This document shows, piece by piece, positions 52,075-63,213 of a stretch of DNA of 64,000 nucleotides. The stretch covers positions 741,501 to 805,500 of the forward strand of contig JAOTON010000773.1 of assembly GCA_034440635.1 (NCBI GenBank), given 5' to 3'. The notes beneath the pieces were generated by a model, which was not told the origin of the DNA, searched no databases, and saw only the letters and a program-made list of their open reading frames with translations. The DNA is from Lepas anatifera (taxonomy: Eukaryota > Arthropoda > Thecostraca > Lepadidae). Position 1 is the first letter of the stretch. Each line of letters opens with the position of its first letter. Position numbers and translations under genes: made by a program.

Positions 52075-55000
52075 GTTTTCGTTGCAGATTGGTTGGTGAC
52101 ATTTTTCACAACTATTCCAGCGATTTCCGCAGCCTTCCCCGTAAGAGTTACAAGATTGTTCCTCCCCACCTCAATTGATTGATCTACGGTTTCCTGTTGA
52201 AATAGTTTTCGTGATAGATTATGGCCAGGTAGAAGGAATTCCAAGAGATGCCGTGAATGTCAACCCTGCTTGTACAGTCGGTTCCACACTGATTGGTAGG
52301 TATTAGGTATCTGTTGTTTTCTGAAATATCTTTAAGATGATTAAACTTCTTGTAGTACCCACCACACGGATACATGAATAGATTAGTCCGTTGCTGTGGT
52401 CGGTACGGAAATACTGCGCACTGAGTCCGATCATGTATCGGGGGTAAGTAGGCCGCCAGGTCTTGTTGGAAAATCCCCTGAACCCTCTGCGCCAGGGAGG
52501 ACCACCGTTGGGCACGGTGCAGTCGGAAGGGACGCCGGCGTTAATCCTGCCCTCAGGGCATGTCAAGGGGTGCACGGCGCATGAGGTTGTCAGTCAGAAT
52601 GCCAGGAAGTGTCCAACTTTTTGGCGAGTGTGCACGTGCTTTTCTAGTCTCCAACACATTTTGATAATGCATTCTACTACGTTCAAGCCATCTTCTGGTA
52701 ACCCGACCTCGAGCGAGGTAAGAAATGACAGGACAGTGAAGCCCATGGTAACTGTGTGCTTGGCCGCGTCCCCTTCTTTGATTGTTTGGAGAACTCAAAT
52801 TCCTGAGTGAGGATGAATGCGCATGAATGTGTGCTGCTAGAAAAGAGACAAAGGAATTTAGGTCCAAGGCCCTCACGAATGACACAAATGATCAATACCT
52901 TGAGAATACAAAATAAGGATTTGCACTTACTTTAAAACATTTGATAGCACATAGATTTGAATCGATATATGTGAGCCGAGACCTCGAATTCCAGGCCTCG
53001 GCTTTCCACTATGAACAATGATTTACCTAATGATCGATTGTCTATATGAATATTCTGAGGAAAGGTCGTGCCCTAATATACATCATACAATCACTGTAGA
53101 TTTGCTATATTGTGGATCCAGGATTCGAGTAGAAGGGCCAGTGAGCAGCCTATCAGCTGAAGGCAAATATATATTAATGGCAATAGAGGGATCCAGCCAA
53201 ATTTTTGCGAGACACTTGAATTGAGCATGAGAGCTTGGCTACAATAACGGGTTCTCATGATTTTCTCCCAACCGAGGCCCCTGTTTGAAACGTCAAATCA
53301 GCACTAAGGTTGGTGCCTTGAAAATTATATCTCATCCGCGATATCATCTATTTGAGACAGAACGAAATTACGCAATAAAAAAACATCGATTAACATTGAT
53401 TGTTTCAAAACATTTACAGGCAAGCCGATGATAAACGTGTGTGAATATCGTCCCGAAATTTATTTTGAAAATGAACAATTTTTATTTTGAAGATGAACAA
53501 TGGTTTGGAATTAATGTTCAACATTTACGGACAGGGCTGCCAGTTTGGCTCCTTTTGACCCAAATAATCGGAATTTGGTTTCTTTTTTCTTGCTTGGCCC
53601 CGACTTTGTTCCGGTTGGCCTTCTTTGGAATAGGGCAATAGGTTTTGCTCTTTTTCTAGCAGTTGACTCCTGGGCAATTTTCGGTTGGCCCCTTATAAAA
53701 ATCTGGTTTTTGTTGATGTTTGTTTGCTATTGAATACGGAGTACCGACACCCCCGATCTAAAAGTAACAGCTTAGCAAAAAATTAGCACGTGAAGAACGG
53801 TGTTTTCCCACGCGTCGGATACTTCTGCATAATGACACACGTCGTCTGGTCAAACCTGTTTTAGAAACATTGAAAAAAATAACATTGTTATCAGACACGT
53901 GCCGTGACCTGCAAAGTTTGGTGCAAAGTTTGACCACTTATAACGTTGCCAATTTGATACCGCTCTATTTTATACAACTTTTTTCCAAGGTAGGTATTAT
54001 TTCAAATACAACCAAACTGACTTTTAGGTGATTATTTACTCGTTTTTTCAATAAAATGTTTCAAATGGCTGGCTATATTTGTATTAATATTTTTAATTAT
54101 GTATCTTTCTATATAGGCTCTCGCACTATTAGTCCTTACTTTGGCACTACTAACGGACTTGTCATATACCCAAGAGGACAGAATCCAGACATTTTCGTTT
54201 TCTTTTTAAATATATTAGCATTTTAATTTGATTGTGGTTCTTTGTTACATTGGAAAACTATTCCAAACATTGAGGGGTTTAAACAGCTGCAAAACCACGC
54301 ACCTATTAGTCCATTTTTTAATCGGACGAAAATTGTACGTGTCTCCATTGTTTTGGGTGCAGTTCTCGCTGTTGTCATATGAAATGAAATGAAATTTTTA
54401 TTTGCAACAGTACCATAGGATTGCAGTAGCAGAGCTGCTGTATATTATTTTGTTCCAACAGCTCTGTTGGAACAAAAATAATATAGCGGCTTTCGGAAAT
54501 TCAAGACACTTCCTTAAATTTATTTTACGGCTTTACGTCCGATTTCGTATGACTAGTATTATGTCAAGTTGTTGCACGGGAAACCAGGTACCTACGTCAT
54601 TAGCCCTTTATTCAAGCAGCAAAATATCGCTGATTATATTATCCGCTTTCACTGTAAAAGGAAAGCGGATAATATCATATCCGCTGTCCACGTGGTATTC
54701 TGGGCACAACGGAACCGGTATTATATCACTGGTATTGCTAGAAGCACAGTTGAGTTTTTTTGCGTTTTTACGTTAAAATAAAGAAAATCAAAATGACAAT
54801 AGCCCCTCTTTCCGAAAATTATCTCCAAACCTTACGAACTCACCGGTTTAGAGCATGAAGAAACGTTGAGAAAATAATTGTTCGAGAGTGAGACATCCAA
54901 ATCATGCTACTCTGGTGAGACTAGTGATAACCGATGCTGAGACAGGTGGACTCTGGGATGCAGTATTGCCTCAAATCAATGCCGATTTAATAACACTTAG

Positions 55001-56130
55001 TTTTAAGCAATTATAAAAAATATGATATTGTTTTCGCCTTATATCTTGACTTTTTTTGGTACTAATTTCGTGTTTACTTTAATGTTTCCAGCCTTAAATT
55101 TGGATTTTTTCATACTAATTTGGTGTGCTTAATCAATAAAAAAGTTTGATATTTTCGCCGTTTCTGGCTGGGTTTGATTCTTTTTCGCTAAAAGCAGCCT
55201 AGCAGCTCTGGTCCTAGATAAGAAACAAAACACAAATCTCCAATTTTCAGCTTTGTCACGCATGGTTTTCAATCTCCAAGAAAACGATGCCTGCGTATGA
55301 AATATTCCAAGGGAAAGTAATCGATATGATTTTATGGCGAGAACATAGTGTAGTTACCCCCGGGTCTGTACTATATGAAAAGGTGTATATAATAACTATT
55401 GCACCACTTTTAACTGTATGAACTTCCCTGGTACCAACCAGGATGTTTAGAGCCTTATGAAAACCCAGACGTTTGGATCTCTGGCGATCGACGCAACATT
55501 CTCTTCCGCCGGCACCATCATTGCTATAAGGTCTTTGCAGATATAATTACATCGCCAGTGCCCTTTGCACTCGCCACCTTGTACAATCTTGGCTCCTCCA
55601 CCATCATTATCGTCCTCGTGTCTCAAACAATGTGCTCTGTACTTTCGCGTATGTGCCAAATTATGGGACCCCTGCTGGTTCAGGTAATTACCAAGACTTC
55701 GACCCCTCCTATTCCCACGCAGACATGGTAGGAGACCACAGACGGTCCGCACATTAGAGCTGGTAAAGTCAATCAACTTTAATTGCGATCCGCTGGTCAT
55801 TTATAAAACTGATTACGACTAATCCCAGATCCATGACATGACACAAGACGTTTTAATCCCACATAGTTTATACGGATTCCCTGCTTCCCATTTCCTTGTG
55901 TCCGTGCTGTTTGCTCGACGTTGATAATGCACTATGCGTGCAAAAGAAAAATGTCTGCCAAGATGATAGGTTCGAGCAAAACGTCTTTACTTGATTGATC
56001 ACTTGGTTGTGATTCAACATACAATTTGTGTTTTACTGCCAGCTTTCGATTGCGTACTCACAATACTGAGCAGCATCTTATTTTATAGATTATGAGGAAA
56101 TTTGTGAATTCTCGCGAGAGGGCCAAAAGA
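52075..56130 (-). mobile_element. Unidentified dispersed element, copy 2
   Basis: It is colinear with copy 1 at 44.1-48.7 kb. Shared - strand frames include AHSYHGLHCP, YLARGRVTRRWLERSR, CPEGRINAGVPS and HGISWNSFYLA, and near 55.5 kb CKDLIAMMVPAEENVASIAR. Frame breaks differ between the copies, so both appear dead. Inverted repeats at 54441-54485 and 54640-54676 lie inside. Confidence 0.7.
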
Positions 56131-57018
56131 AGGTTTCTGCAATTCATTTTCATGCAATTGGCAGCTAGTTTTAGGTAAGCAATTGTAAGCTAAGGGCAAA
56201 ACACGCACTTTTGTTTCTAGTCTTGAGCGTGAGAGCAATGGTTTTCCAAAAATTTGTCCGAACTTCTGTTCTCTTTTTGTGTTTTTACAATAATTCTTAA
56301 GTAAAAAACTATGTAAAAATATAACGCATCGCTATTTTATGGCAAAAACTTGAACTCATTGCTGGAAAGAATGAAACTTATCACTTCCCAGAGTTTTTGT
56401 CTGGGAGACAAAGTTGTTAGCTTGCGTCTGGGAGGCAAACTTGTTAGTTTGTGTCTCCGCGCCGTCATTGACTTCTTGGGACTGCCAAAGTTCCAGTGAT
56501 GGAGACAGTCCTTTGTAAACTGAGATAGCGGTTCTAAAGAGCGTGTATGGAAGCCAACATTGGGATATTTTTGTACCCCCATCTCTGTGATAAATTCCCG
56601 TTCACTTTAAAGTTCAAAATAAGAACTATTTCCAGATTTCAAACCATGGCGGAATCTCTTTCCACTATCTATACAGGATGATAAGACAGTTTAGACAGAT
56701 GGTAAGACATCATAGGAACCTTTTTTACCAATATCTTTCCATCCGGCAACGCTTGTCACGAGATAAATGCTGAATAATGTAATGAGTTTCTGACCATTAC
56801 AAGAAGCAAGTAACCAGCTCAGCTGAGGTTCACAATTACACGCGATACTTTGGTCAATCCAGAGTAAGAAGAAAACCCTGGATTTTTTTTTGGTTTTGGG
56901 TGGTTAAAGGTTGAAACAAAACATGTTTTCTTGATTTCCAGACCAATTTTGTTAAAATATAACTCCTTTTTTTAGAATTTTGGTATAATGGTCCGTGCCC
57001 CTAAGTCTTCCGAAGTTC

Positions 57019-57262
57019 CATTGGCGGGTCAAGGGGGGTAAAGAGGGGCAATTGCACCCGGTCGACCCTCGACACCCCCTGAAATGGTCACGACGCCCCA
57101 GGAAAGTTCGATGGCGCCCCCTGAAATGTCGCTTCCCATCCCTCCCAGGGTGCAAAAAAGGCGCCCACCGATAGGATTTTGCGCCCACCTGATAGGTTGT
57201 GCTGGTCAAAAGTGGCACCCCCCGGAAGGTGCCCCTGATCGGCAATCCTGGATCCGCCTATG
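57019..57262. mobile_element. hAT-like MITE, 244 bp, same family as 41585
   Basis: The left end is CATTGGCGGGTCAAGG and the right end CCTGGATCCGCCTATG. Flanks cgaagttc and ctaagttc match at seven of eight positions. The interior shares the gcgcccaccgataggatttt type sequence with the 41585 copy. Confidence 0.88.
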
Positions 57263-57927
57263 CTAAGTTCCACGTTTGGTTGTGTGTGCCTGTTGGGCGA
57301 CTTTCGGCGTCCGATTGACGTGCCCGATGTGGGCAGTGGGGATTTTCCATGGATCTGGAGTCACCCCTCCTCCCTTAGACCCGCCACTGATCCGTAAGAG
57401 GCAACCAGTCCCTCGCGTAGTTCATAACAAAAGCGCCTGTAGGGTGACTAATAGGTAATCAATGAGTGACTTTGGCATCCAGTTGACGCGCCCGATATGG
57501 GGAGTTGGGGGCACCCCTGCCCTTGGGTATGTCGCTGAGATATGTCACGTTGTCCTTAAATAGTCGTTTATGGACTTTGGCAAGGTGGTTTGTTCCCTTT
57601 CAGGTAATCACCGAATCTTGTTCGGTGGTAAAACACAGCACACAATTGCACGCGAAACTATTGCTTTATAAGAAAAAAATTTGCTCTATTGAAATAAAAG
57701 CAAAAATGCCCACATTGGCTATCATGACCCAGGCACCTCATCAGCCTAGTTGTGCAGATTCGATACATTGAAATGTGCGGAGGTATATTGGGCCACACGA
57801 GTCATGCTATTCCATTCGATGTTCGCTTCGATTTGAGTGGAACTCCTCACTTTTAAGCCTGGATAAATGCTTCCCACGGACCGTTATAATCGGGAATAAC
57901 TAACCAAACATTGTCCTTCTTTTGCAG

Positions 57928-58270
57928 GCGGATAACCACACCCCTGATGTCAACGGTCCAACACCTGAGCCGGCCGACGTCACTGAGGCCTGTGGCGCCA
58001 TCTCCCCCGCTTCGGAGGCGCCGCGGACCAACGGCGTTCCAAGCGACTCGTCGAACGATGACTCTTCATCGTCCAGTGACTCTACCGAACCAAGAAGTGA
58101 CTCTACCGAACCAAGAAGTGACTCTACCGAACCAAGAAGTGACTCTACCGAACCAAGAAGTGATTCTACCGAACCAAGAATTGACTCTTCTTCATCAAGC
58201 AGCTCTTCGGAGTCGTCAGAAGAGACATCGGATGAAGAAGCCAGCAACGACACTCGCCCGGCTAAGAAGC
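57928..58270 (+). CDS. Unknown gene exon A: acidic/Ser with DSTEPRS repeats
   Basis: It enters in phase 0 after cttcttttgcag and leaves in phase 1 at AAGC|gtgagc. Five 21-bp units at 58078-58182 encode DSTEPRS; the first four are identical even at silent positions. A poly-Ser/acidic stretch and PAKK follow. The opposite strand is also open here because of the repeat. Confidence 0.72.
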
Positions 58271-61200
58271 GTGAGCACCTAAATTGGGTGCCCTTTTAGA
58301 ACCAGTTTCATGGTATCTAATTTTGGTATTTACCATTTTAAAAGCACTGCATCATCAACCATCTAAGATCACAATTTTATATTTTTATGTAGTGGCACTT
58401 ACCGCGTATATAACACCGGGTAAATAACGAAAATATTCATAGAGTTAATGATAATTTCATTGTCTTTTGTTGCCTAGAGTCTTGCTGAGCTATTCTATTA
58501 AATGTTCTATAATCGTGCTCGCGTAATATCTTGTCGTTAAGACTTACGTTATTAGAGAACGCCAAGAAATAGCTCGCGTTTAATTTAACGCTCTTAACAT
58601 TGGTATGTATGAAATTTCCAGCTCAATCATTTAGTGCACTTTATCTGTCCTTTTATTTGACAGGTTTGGCGTCATATTTGATAGATTGACTTCATAGATT
58701 TGAGTAATTTTTGTAGGTAGTTATGATCATCCCGTGTTTTTGCCCCTCTCAAATTACAGTTATTCTTCCTCTTCCACAGGTCGCCTGCTGAGCCAGTCCA
58801 GCCCCCCAGCCGAGGCACCCTCTACCCACCAGGAGGCACCCTCCACCCACCAGGAGGCCCTCTCCACCCACCAGGAGGCCCCCTCTACCAGCCAGGAGGC
58901 CCCCTCTACCAACCAGGAGGCCGCGTCCTCCCGGAAGAAGGAGCCGTGGACGCGACAGCGACTTATCGAGGATATCATAGAGAAACTGAATGAGGAGGAA
59001 AAGGATAAAGAGATGCCGCTTTGCACCAGAGCCCTTCTTCATTGCACACACGACATGGCTGTGAAACGGAAGGTCAGTTCACACCTTTTCTCTCTGGTCG
59101 TTTTGGTCAGACGCCTTTAACAATGCCTTCTAATCCCTTGGCTCTGCTGTAAGTGGTCTCGGCAAAATGCCCAGCTGTTCGTATTTTTCTGCTGGTGAAT
59201 TGGTTCACTTCCATTTGCTTGGCATTTCAGACTTACAGAGCTTTTGGTGATTTAATGATCATCAGCATTGGCAAACACAGGAGGGGGCATTCCGGCCATG
59301 CCCCCCAAAGCGTTTGAGGGGGAACTATCTTTCTCTCCCAAACGCCGAAATTTTTTGAAAAAAGGTGTTTACACTAGGTCTGTAGAGCAAAAAAATCTTC
59401 GCTTCCCCCCCCACCAGGAGAGAGCGATAATGTACTTGGAGAGGTAGCTTATACTAGGTCTGTCCAGCGCAGGGGCTCCACCACGACTTTCAAGTTGGGG
59501 GAACAAGCTCACGGGGGCCTCTATCTGAAGGAGCCTCCTTTTCAAAGGGAGCCTCCTAGGCAGCAATGGCGGATCCAGCTTTGGGGGGCCAAAGAAATTG
59601 CCCAAAAGTTGATAGCAAAACAGTTTTTAGAACATGGAATCAATCTTCTTTTAGAATCAATTTCTTCTTTTTCAAAGCGGCAGAAATATTTCCACGAGAC
59701 AAAATTGCCGAGCAAGATATATGTTGCTGGTTGTTGAAGGGGGATACACTATTTTGGGTTTGGGGGCATGGGACCTTGGCCCCATGAACGAGCCAGTGTA
59801 AGGCACATTGATAATTCAATGATAACGTAATAACGTATAGGTGCGAGGTATTCTGGTGTGATAGCTTTCGTTTTGCATTAAAAGCGAAGGGGCCAGATAA
59901 TTATGCAGTGTTTTTATCCTGCTTTTCGCTCTTAAGGTCCCCTGGATCACCCTTAGGGTCTCCTCTATCGCTACCAGGGCCTCATCTATTGACAAAGGCC
60001 CTCCTCTGTTTCTATCAGGTCCTCCTCTATCTCCACCGGGCCTAATATTTCGCCAAGAGGGCCTCCTCTTTGGCCACCGGGACCTATTCTTACGCCAAGA
60101 GGCCCTCATCTATTGTCATCAGGGTATCTCATTGCTGTCACCGGGGTCCCCTCTATCGCCAACATGGGCCTCTTTTGCGCCAAGAGGGCCTCCTCTTTAG
60201 CCAGCGGGACCTTTACTTTCACCAAGAGGGCCTCCTCTATTGTCATCAGGGCCTCTCGTTGCTGCCACCGGGGCCTCCTCTATTGCCAACAGCACTTCCT
60301 CGATCAACAACTGGGCCTCCTTTTGCGCCAAGAACGCCTCCTCTATCACCGAATCCTCCTCTAGTACTACCAGGGCCGCCTCTATGGGTACCAGGACCTC
60401 CTCTATCGCCACCAGGGCCTTCTCAATCGCCAAAGGTTAAAGCTATTCACGCCTATTCACGAGGATGAAGGACTTACGCCTGCGTCACCGGACAGCAACG
60501 AGAGGCACTGATGCCAATAGAGGAGGCCCTCTTGGCCAAAGAAAGGGTCCCGCTGGCCATAATAAGGCCCTGGTGGAGATAGAGAAGGCTCCTCCTCTTT
60601 CGACTAATGGGCCTCCCTATCGACAAAGGGCCATCCTCTATCAACAAAAGAGCCTCCCCTGTCAATAAAGGGGCCTGCTCTGTTACCACCAGGGCCTCCT
60701 ACATCGACACCAGGGATACTGTATAGCCAAATCGGTCTCCTCTATCGATATTAGGGCCTCCTGCATCACCCTCAAGGTCCTCTTTGATCGCTCTCAGGGC
60801 CTCCTGGATCAACCTTAGGGCCTCATCTATTGCTAGCAGGGCCTCATCTAATGACAAAGGGCCTCCTCTGCTGCTACCAGGACCTCCTCTATCTCCACCA
60901 GGGCCTCATCTATAGCCACCGGGACCTTTTATTTGGCCAATAGGGCCTCATCTACTGCCATCGGGACATCTTGTTGCTGCCAACGGGGCCTCCTCTATCG
61001 CCAACAGGACCTCCTCTATCGCTAAAAAGGCCTCATTTATCGCCACTAGGGCCTCCTATATCACTGCCAGAGCCTCCTCTTTAGCTACCATGGCCTTTAA
61101 CAGGCCGAGTTGGCTTTCGTTATGCGTTTTACTGTGAAATTATCGTTTTTTTTCGGGGAGGGGCCTCCAGCTGAAAGTTGGAGGGACTGTCCCCCTATTC

Positions 61201-61874
61201 ACCAAAGTTCAGGGGACGTGTCCCCCCGTCCCCCGTGGCGGAGCCCCTGGTCGAATGCCCAACAAATTGCACGTCCCACCCCCCCAGGAGGAGAGGCAGG
61301 CATGGAATTGCCCCCTCCCCCACCCCCCAAAAAACTCGGGTTTGCGTCCGCCCCTGATCATCAGGATACAAGAGCTTCAGAAAATGTCACACCACTTTGA
61401 CGCTTTTACCACATTTAGTGTCCACGTTCCTATTTTGAGTTTGAAATGGGTACCTTTATAGGTAGATGTAACGATAACAGAGATGTTAGCTTCGCCTGAT
61501 ATAAAAAGAAAAAACATAAAGTAAGATATCTAGTCGCTATTCAAATTTTGGTGGCTAAGCATGAAATATTAATATCTACACATCTTACATCTTATAACGA
61601 AACTCTTTAGTCTGTCTTGAACACATTGCTACGCTGAAGACTATTCGGTCCTGTTATTTCTTTCCAGCAGGAGTGCTTTGAAAAAGTCAATAACAACCAA
61701 ACTCCAGATTATTGACATTTTCTCGTATCCTCACGGGGCGGCATCTTCTTCCCCAGGATGGAGTGATCCAGGATGAATTTATCGCCCAGATTCCACGGCC
61801 CTACAAGAAGTCGGCTGACGACTTCTCCTCCGACGAGGAGGCGGAGCGGGATCCTCCGCCGCCGGCCAAGAAAT
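57928..61874 (+). CDS. Unrecognised acidic, Ser-rich repeat protein, three exons, incomplete at both ends
   Basis: Exons 57928-58270, 58780-59072 and 61757-61874 join in phase (1, then 0) with good sites (tttgcag, cttccacag, ccccag; donors gtgagc, gtcagt, gtgagt). The product is a low-complexity acidic region with five DSTEPRS repeats, a Ser run, a basic PAKKRR stretch (nuclear-signal-like), and five EAPSTHQ-type repeats. A likely helical segment follows (EPWTRQRLIEDIIEKLNEEE), then a tail with FSSDEEAERD resembling CK2 sites. It is probably a nuclear disordered protein. No family is recognised, and start and end exons are not in view. Confidence 0.7.
58780..59072 (+). CDS. Unknown gene exon B: EAPSTHQ repeats and helical segment
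   Basis: It enters in phase 1 after cttccacag and leaves in phase 0 at AAG|gtcagt. Five 21-bp units at 58812-58916 encode EAPSTHQ and variants. After them come SSRKKEPWTRQRLIEDIIEK and CTRALLHCTHDMAVKRK, which look like a folded or helical part and argue for a real gene. Confidence 0.72.
59564..59798. mobile_element. Possible hAT-like MITE
   Basis: The left end CAATGGCGGATCCAGC is family-like, followed by a G-run. The right end gagccagtg is short and diverged. The flanks share a weak taggca/taaggca resemblance. Confidence 0.45.
59935..61110. repeat. Minisatellite of GGGCCTCCTCTATCGCCACC-like units
   Basis: About 40 diverged units of roughly 27-33 bp run for nearly 1.2 kb inside the intron between exons B and C. 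Open frames on both strands here are readings of the repeat. One interval around 60440-60560 is in inverted orientation (gaggaggccctcttggcc). Confidence 0.92.
61130..61360. mobile_element. Possible hAT-like remnant
   Basis: Runs of G and C with cgtggcggagcccctgg, and an end tttgcgtccgcccctg, resemble the other MITE termini. No clear left end or duplication was found. Confidence 0.35.
61757..61874 (+). CDS. Unknown gene exon C: acidic tail segment
   Basis: It enters in phase 0 after cttccccag and leaves in phase 1 at AAAT|gtgagt. It encodes DGVIQDEFIAQIPRPYKKSA, then DDFSSDEEAERDPPPPAKK. The ending resembles the PAKK end of exon A. The next exon would lie beyond 64 kb or was not recognised. 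Confidence 0.7.
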
Positions 61875-62017
61875 GTGAGTACTCAGCTGAACTATTTTCA
61901 TAGAGCAGCTTTGATAGATAACTTGCTTATGCGTACATTATATGTTTAGTACCTAATTGCCAGCACTGAAATGAAATCAGTGTCCGTGTCTGGATATATC
62001 CTTACACGGGCATGATG

Positions 62018-62019
62018 TG

Positions 62020-62079
<60 letters not shown>

Positions 62080-62081
62080 AT
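62018..62081. repeat. (TA)n microsatellite with interruptions
   Basis: TA dinucleotides are broken by two tatg interruptions, directly followed by the sequence that also forms the right arm of the hairpin at 62924-62999. Confidence 0.95.
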
Positions 62082-62218
62082 TGGTTGGAAATGACCGAAT
62101 TGCGGCTGGTCACTAACTATCTCTGCGTTTTTTTCTAAGGATCTTACGATTTCTTTGCTTTTGCCTGAAAAGTTCGATGTAAAATCCCCAAGAATTTTCA
62201 TTGGTTAAAATAGCTTAT

Positions 62219-62820
62219 TGCGACCGGTTTCGGTGTATTCTAACACCATTTTCAAGTAAACAACGGTAACACTAGGTTTAAAATGACTGTAAAATCTAAT
62301 GATCTATGTTTCACACACATAAAGACAATACACATATTCGTTTCCTATCGAGGGTCGGAAATATCTGGTACTTTAAAACACTTGACTATCAAATTACATA
62401 AGTATTATACATGTTCTCGATCTCTACTCAAACACTATCCTCGCTTGTGCAAAACTGCTTGGTGACCGAAATTCAGCTCAGGGCATCATTTAGGGTGAAA
62501 ATCCCTTCACAATCCCGCTGGGTGCATAATGGAGGGCGCCGTTCGTAAATCAGCACAGCTTCAAGGATGCGGAGTCTTCCTCTGCATCGTTCTTGTGCGA
62601 TGATGGTAGTGTTTTCGACGATTTTTTTCTCGTCAGCTTCCTGTGATGAGCCTGATTCATATGATTAAGGAGCGCTCCATTATTGAGGTGCAGTGTGAGC
62701 CTTCTCGTAAGCATTTTTGTTGTATGCCCAATGTAGTGTACATGAGATTTGCGAAGTTTGCAGCCTTCGACGGGGCAGGTGAATTGGTACACTACATTGG
62801 AGCATCTCAACTTAGGTTCC
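62219..62820 (-). pseudogene. Penelope-like element fragment with GIY-YIG endonuclease
   Basis: The - strand reads NVVYQFTCPVEGCKLRKSHV, then HYIGHTTKMLTRRLTLHLNN and GALLNHMNQAHHRKLTR. A frameshift in an A-run follows, then IVENTTIIAQERCRGRLRIL and a stop at 62473-62475. CxxxxC with YIGxTxxxLxxRLxxH is typical of Penelope-like endonucleases. The RT part is missing. The accggtttcggtgt motif near 62223 is consistent with a Penelope-type end, by inference. Confidence 0.8.
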
Positions 62821-62835
62821 TTCGTTGAGATCCTT

Positions 62836-62999
62836 AGAAAAAACGCAGAGAAAGTTAGTGACCAGCCGCAATTTGGTCATTTTCAAACAATTTTTTACAT
62901 CGAATGCACTTATTGAGGCAGCAGTGCATTCGATGTAAAAAAATTGGTTGAAAATGACCAAATTGCGGCTGGTCACTAACTTTCTCTGCGTTTTTTCTA
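62836..62999. repeat. Long inverted repeat, arms about 76 bp, loop about 12 bp
   Basis: The left arm contains gttagtgaccagccgcaatt and tttttacatcgaatgcact; the right arm is its near-perfect complement. The right-arm sequence also occurs singly at 62080-62150, and a gttcgatgtaaaatc piece lies near 62170. Confidence 0.93.
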
Positions 63000-63000
63000 T

Positions 63001-63064
<64 letters not shown>
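62999..63064. repeat. (TA)n microsatellite
   Basis: About 32 TA units with one ataaatata interruption, abutting the hairpin's right arm. Confidence 0.96.
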
Positions 63065-63066
<2 letters not shown>

Positions 63067-63213
63067 TAGAATTCGGACGTTATGATAAAATTCGTAACTC
63101 TACAATGTGTTTTTGAGTCGAAGCTTTTGATTTGTATCAGAACTTGTCGTCAGCAGGGTCAAAGTGAATCAACATTTGAATTTCAAAGTGTTGCAATTTT
63201 ATAGTTTTCTCGA

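Noticed and set aside
57900..58253. - strand frame of repeated LLGSVES opposite exon A
   Set aside because: It is the antisense of the 21-bp coding repeat. The + strand has splice sites in matching phase and the - strand does not.
60070..60689. Overlapping open frames on both strands in the 60 kb region
   Set aside because: All follow minisatellite periodicity, with no stable reading frame between units.
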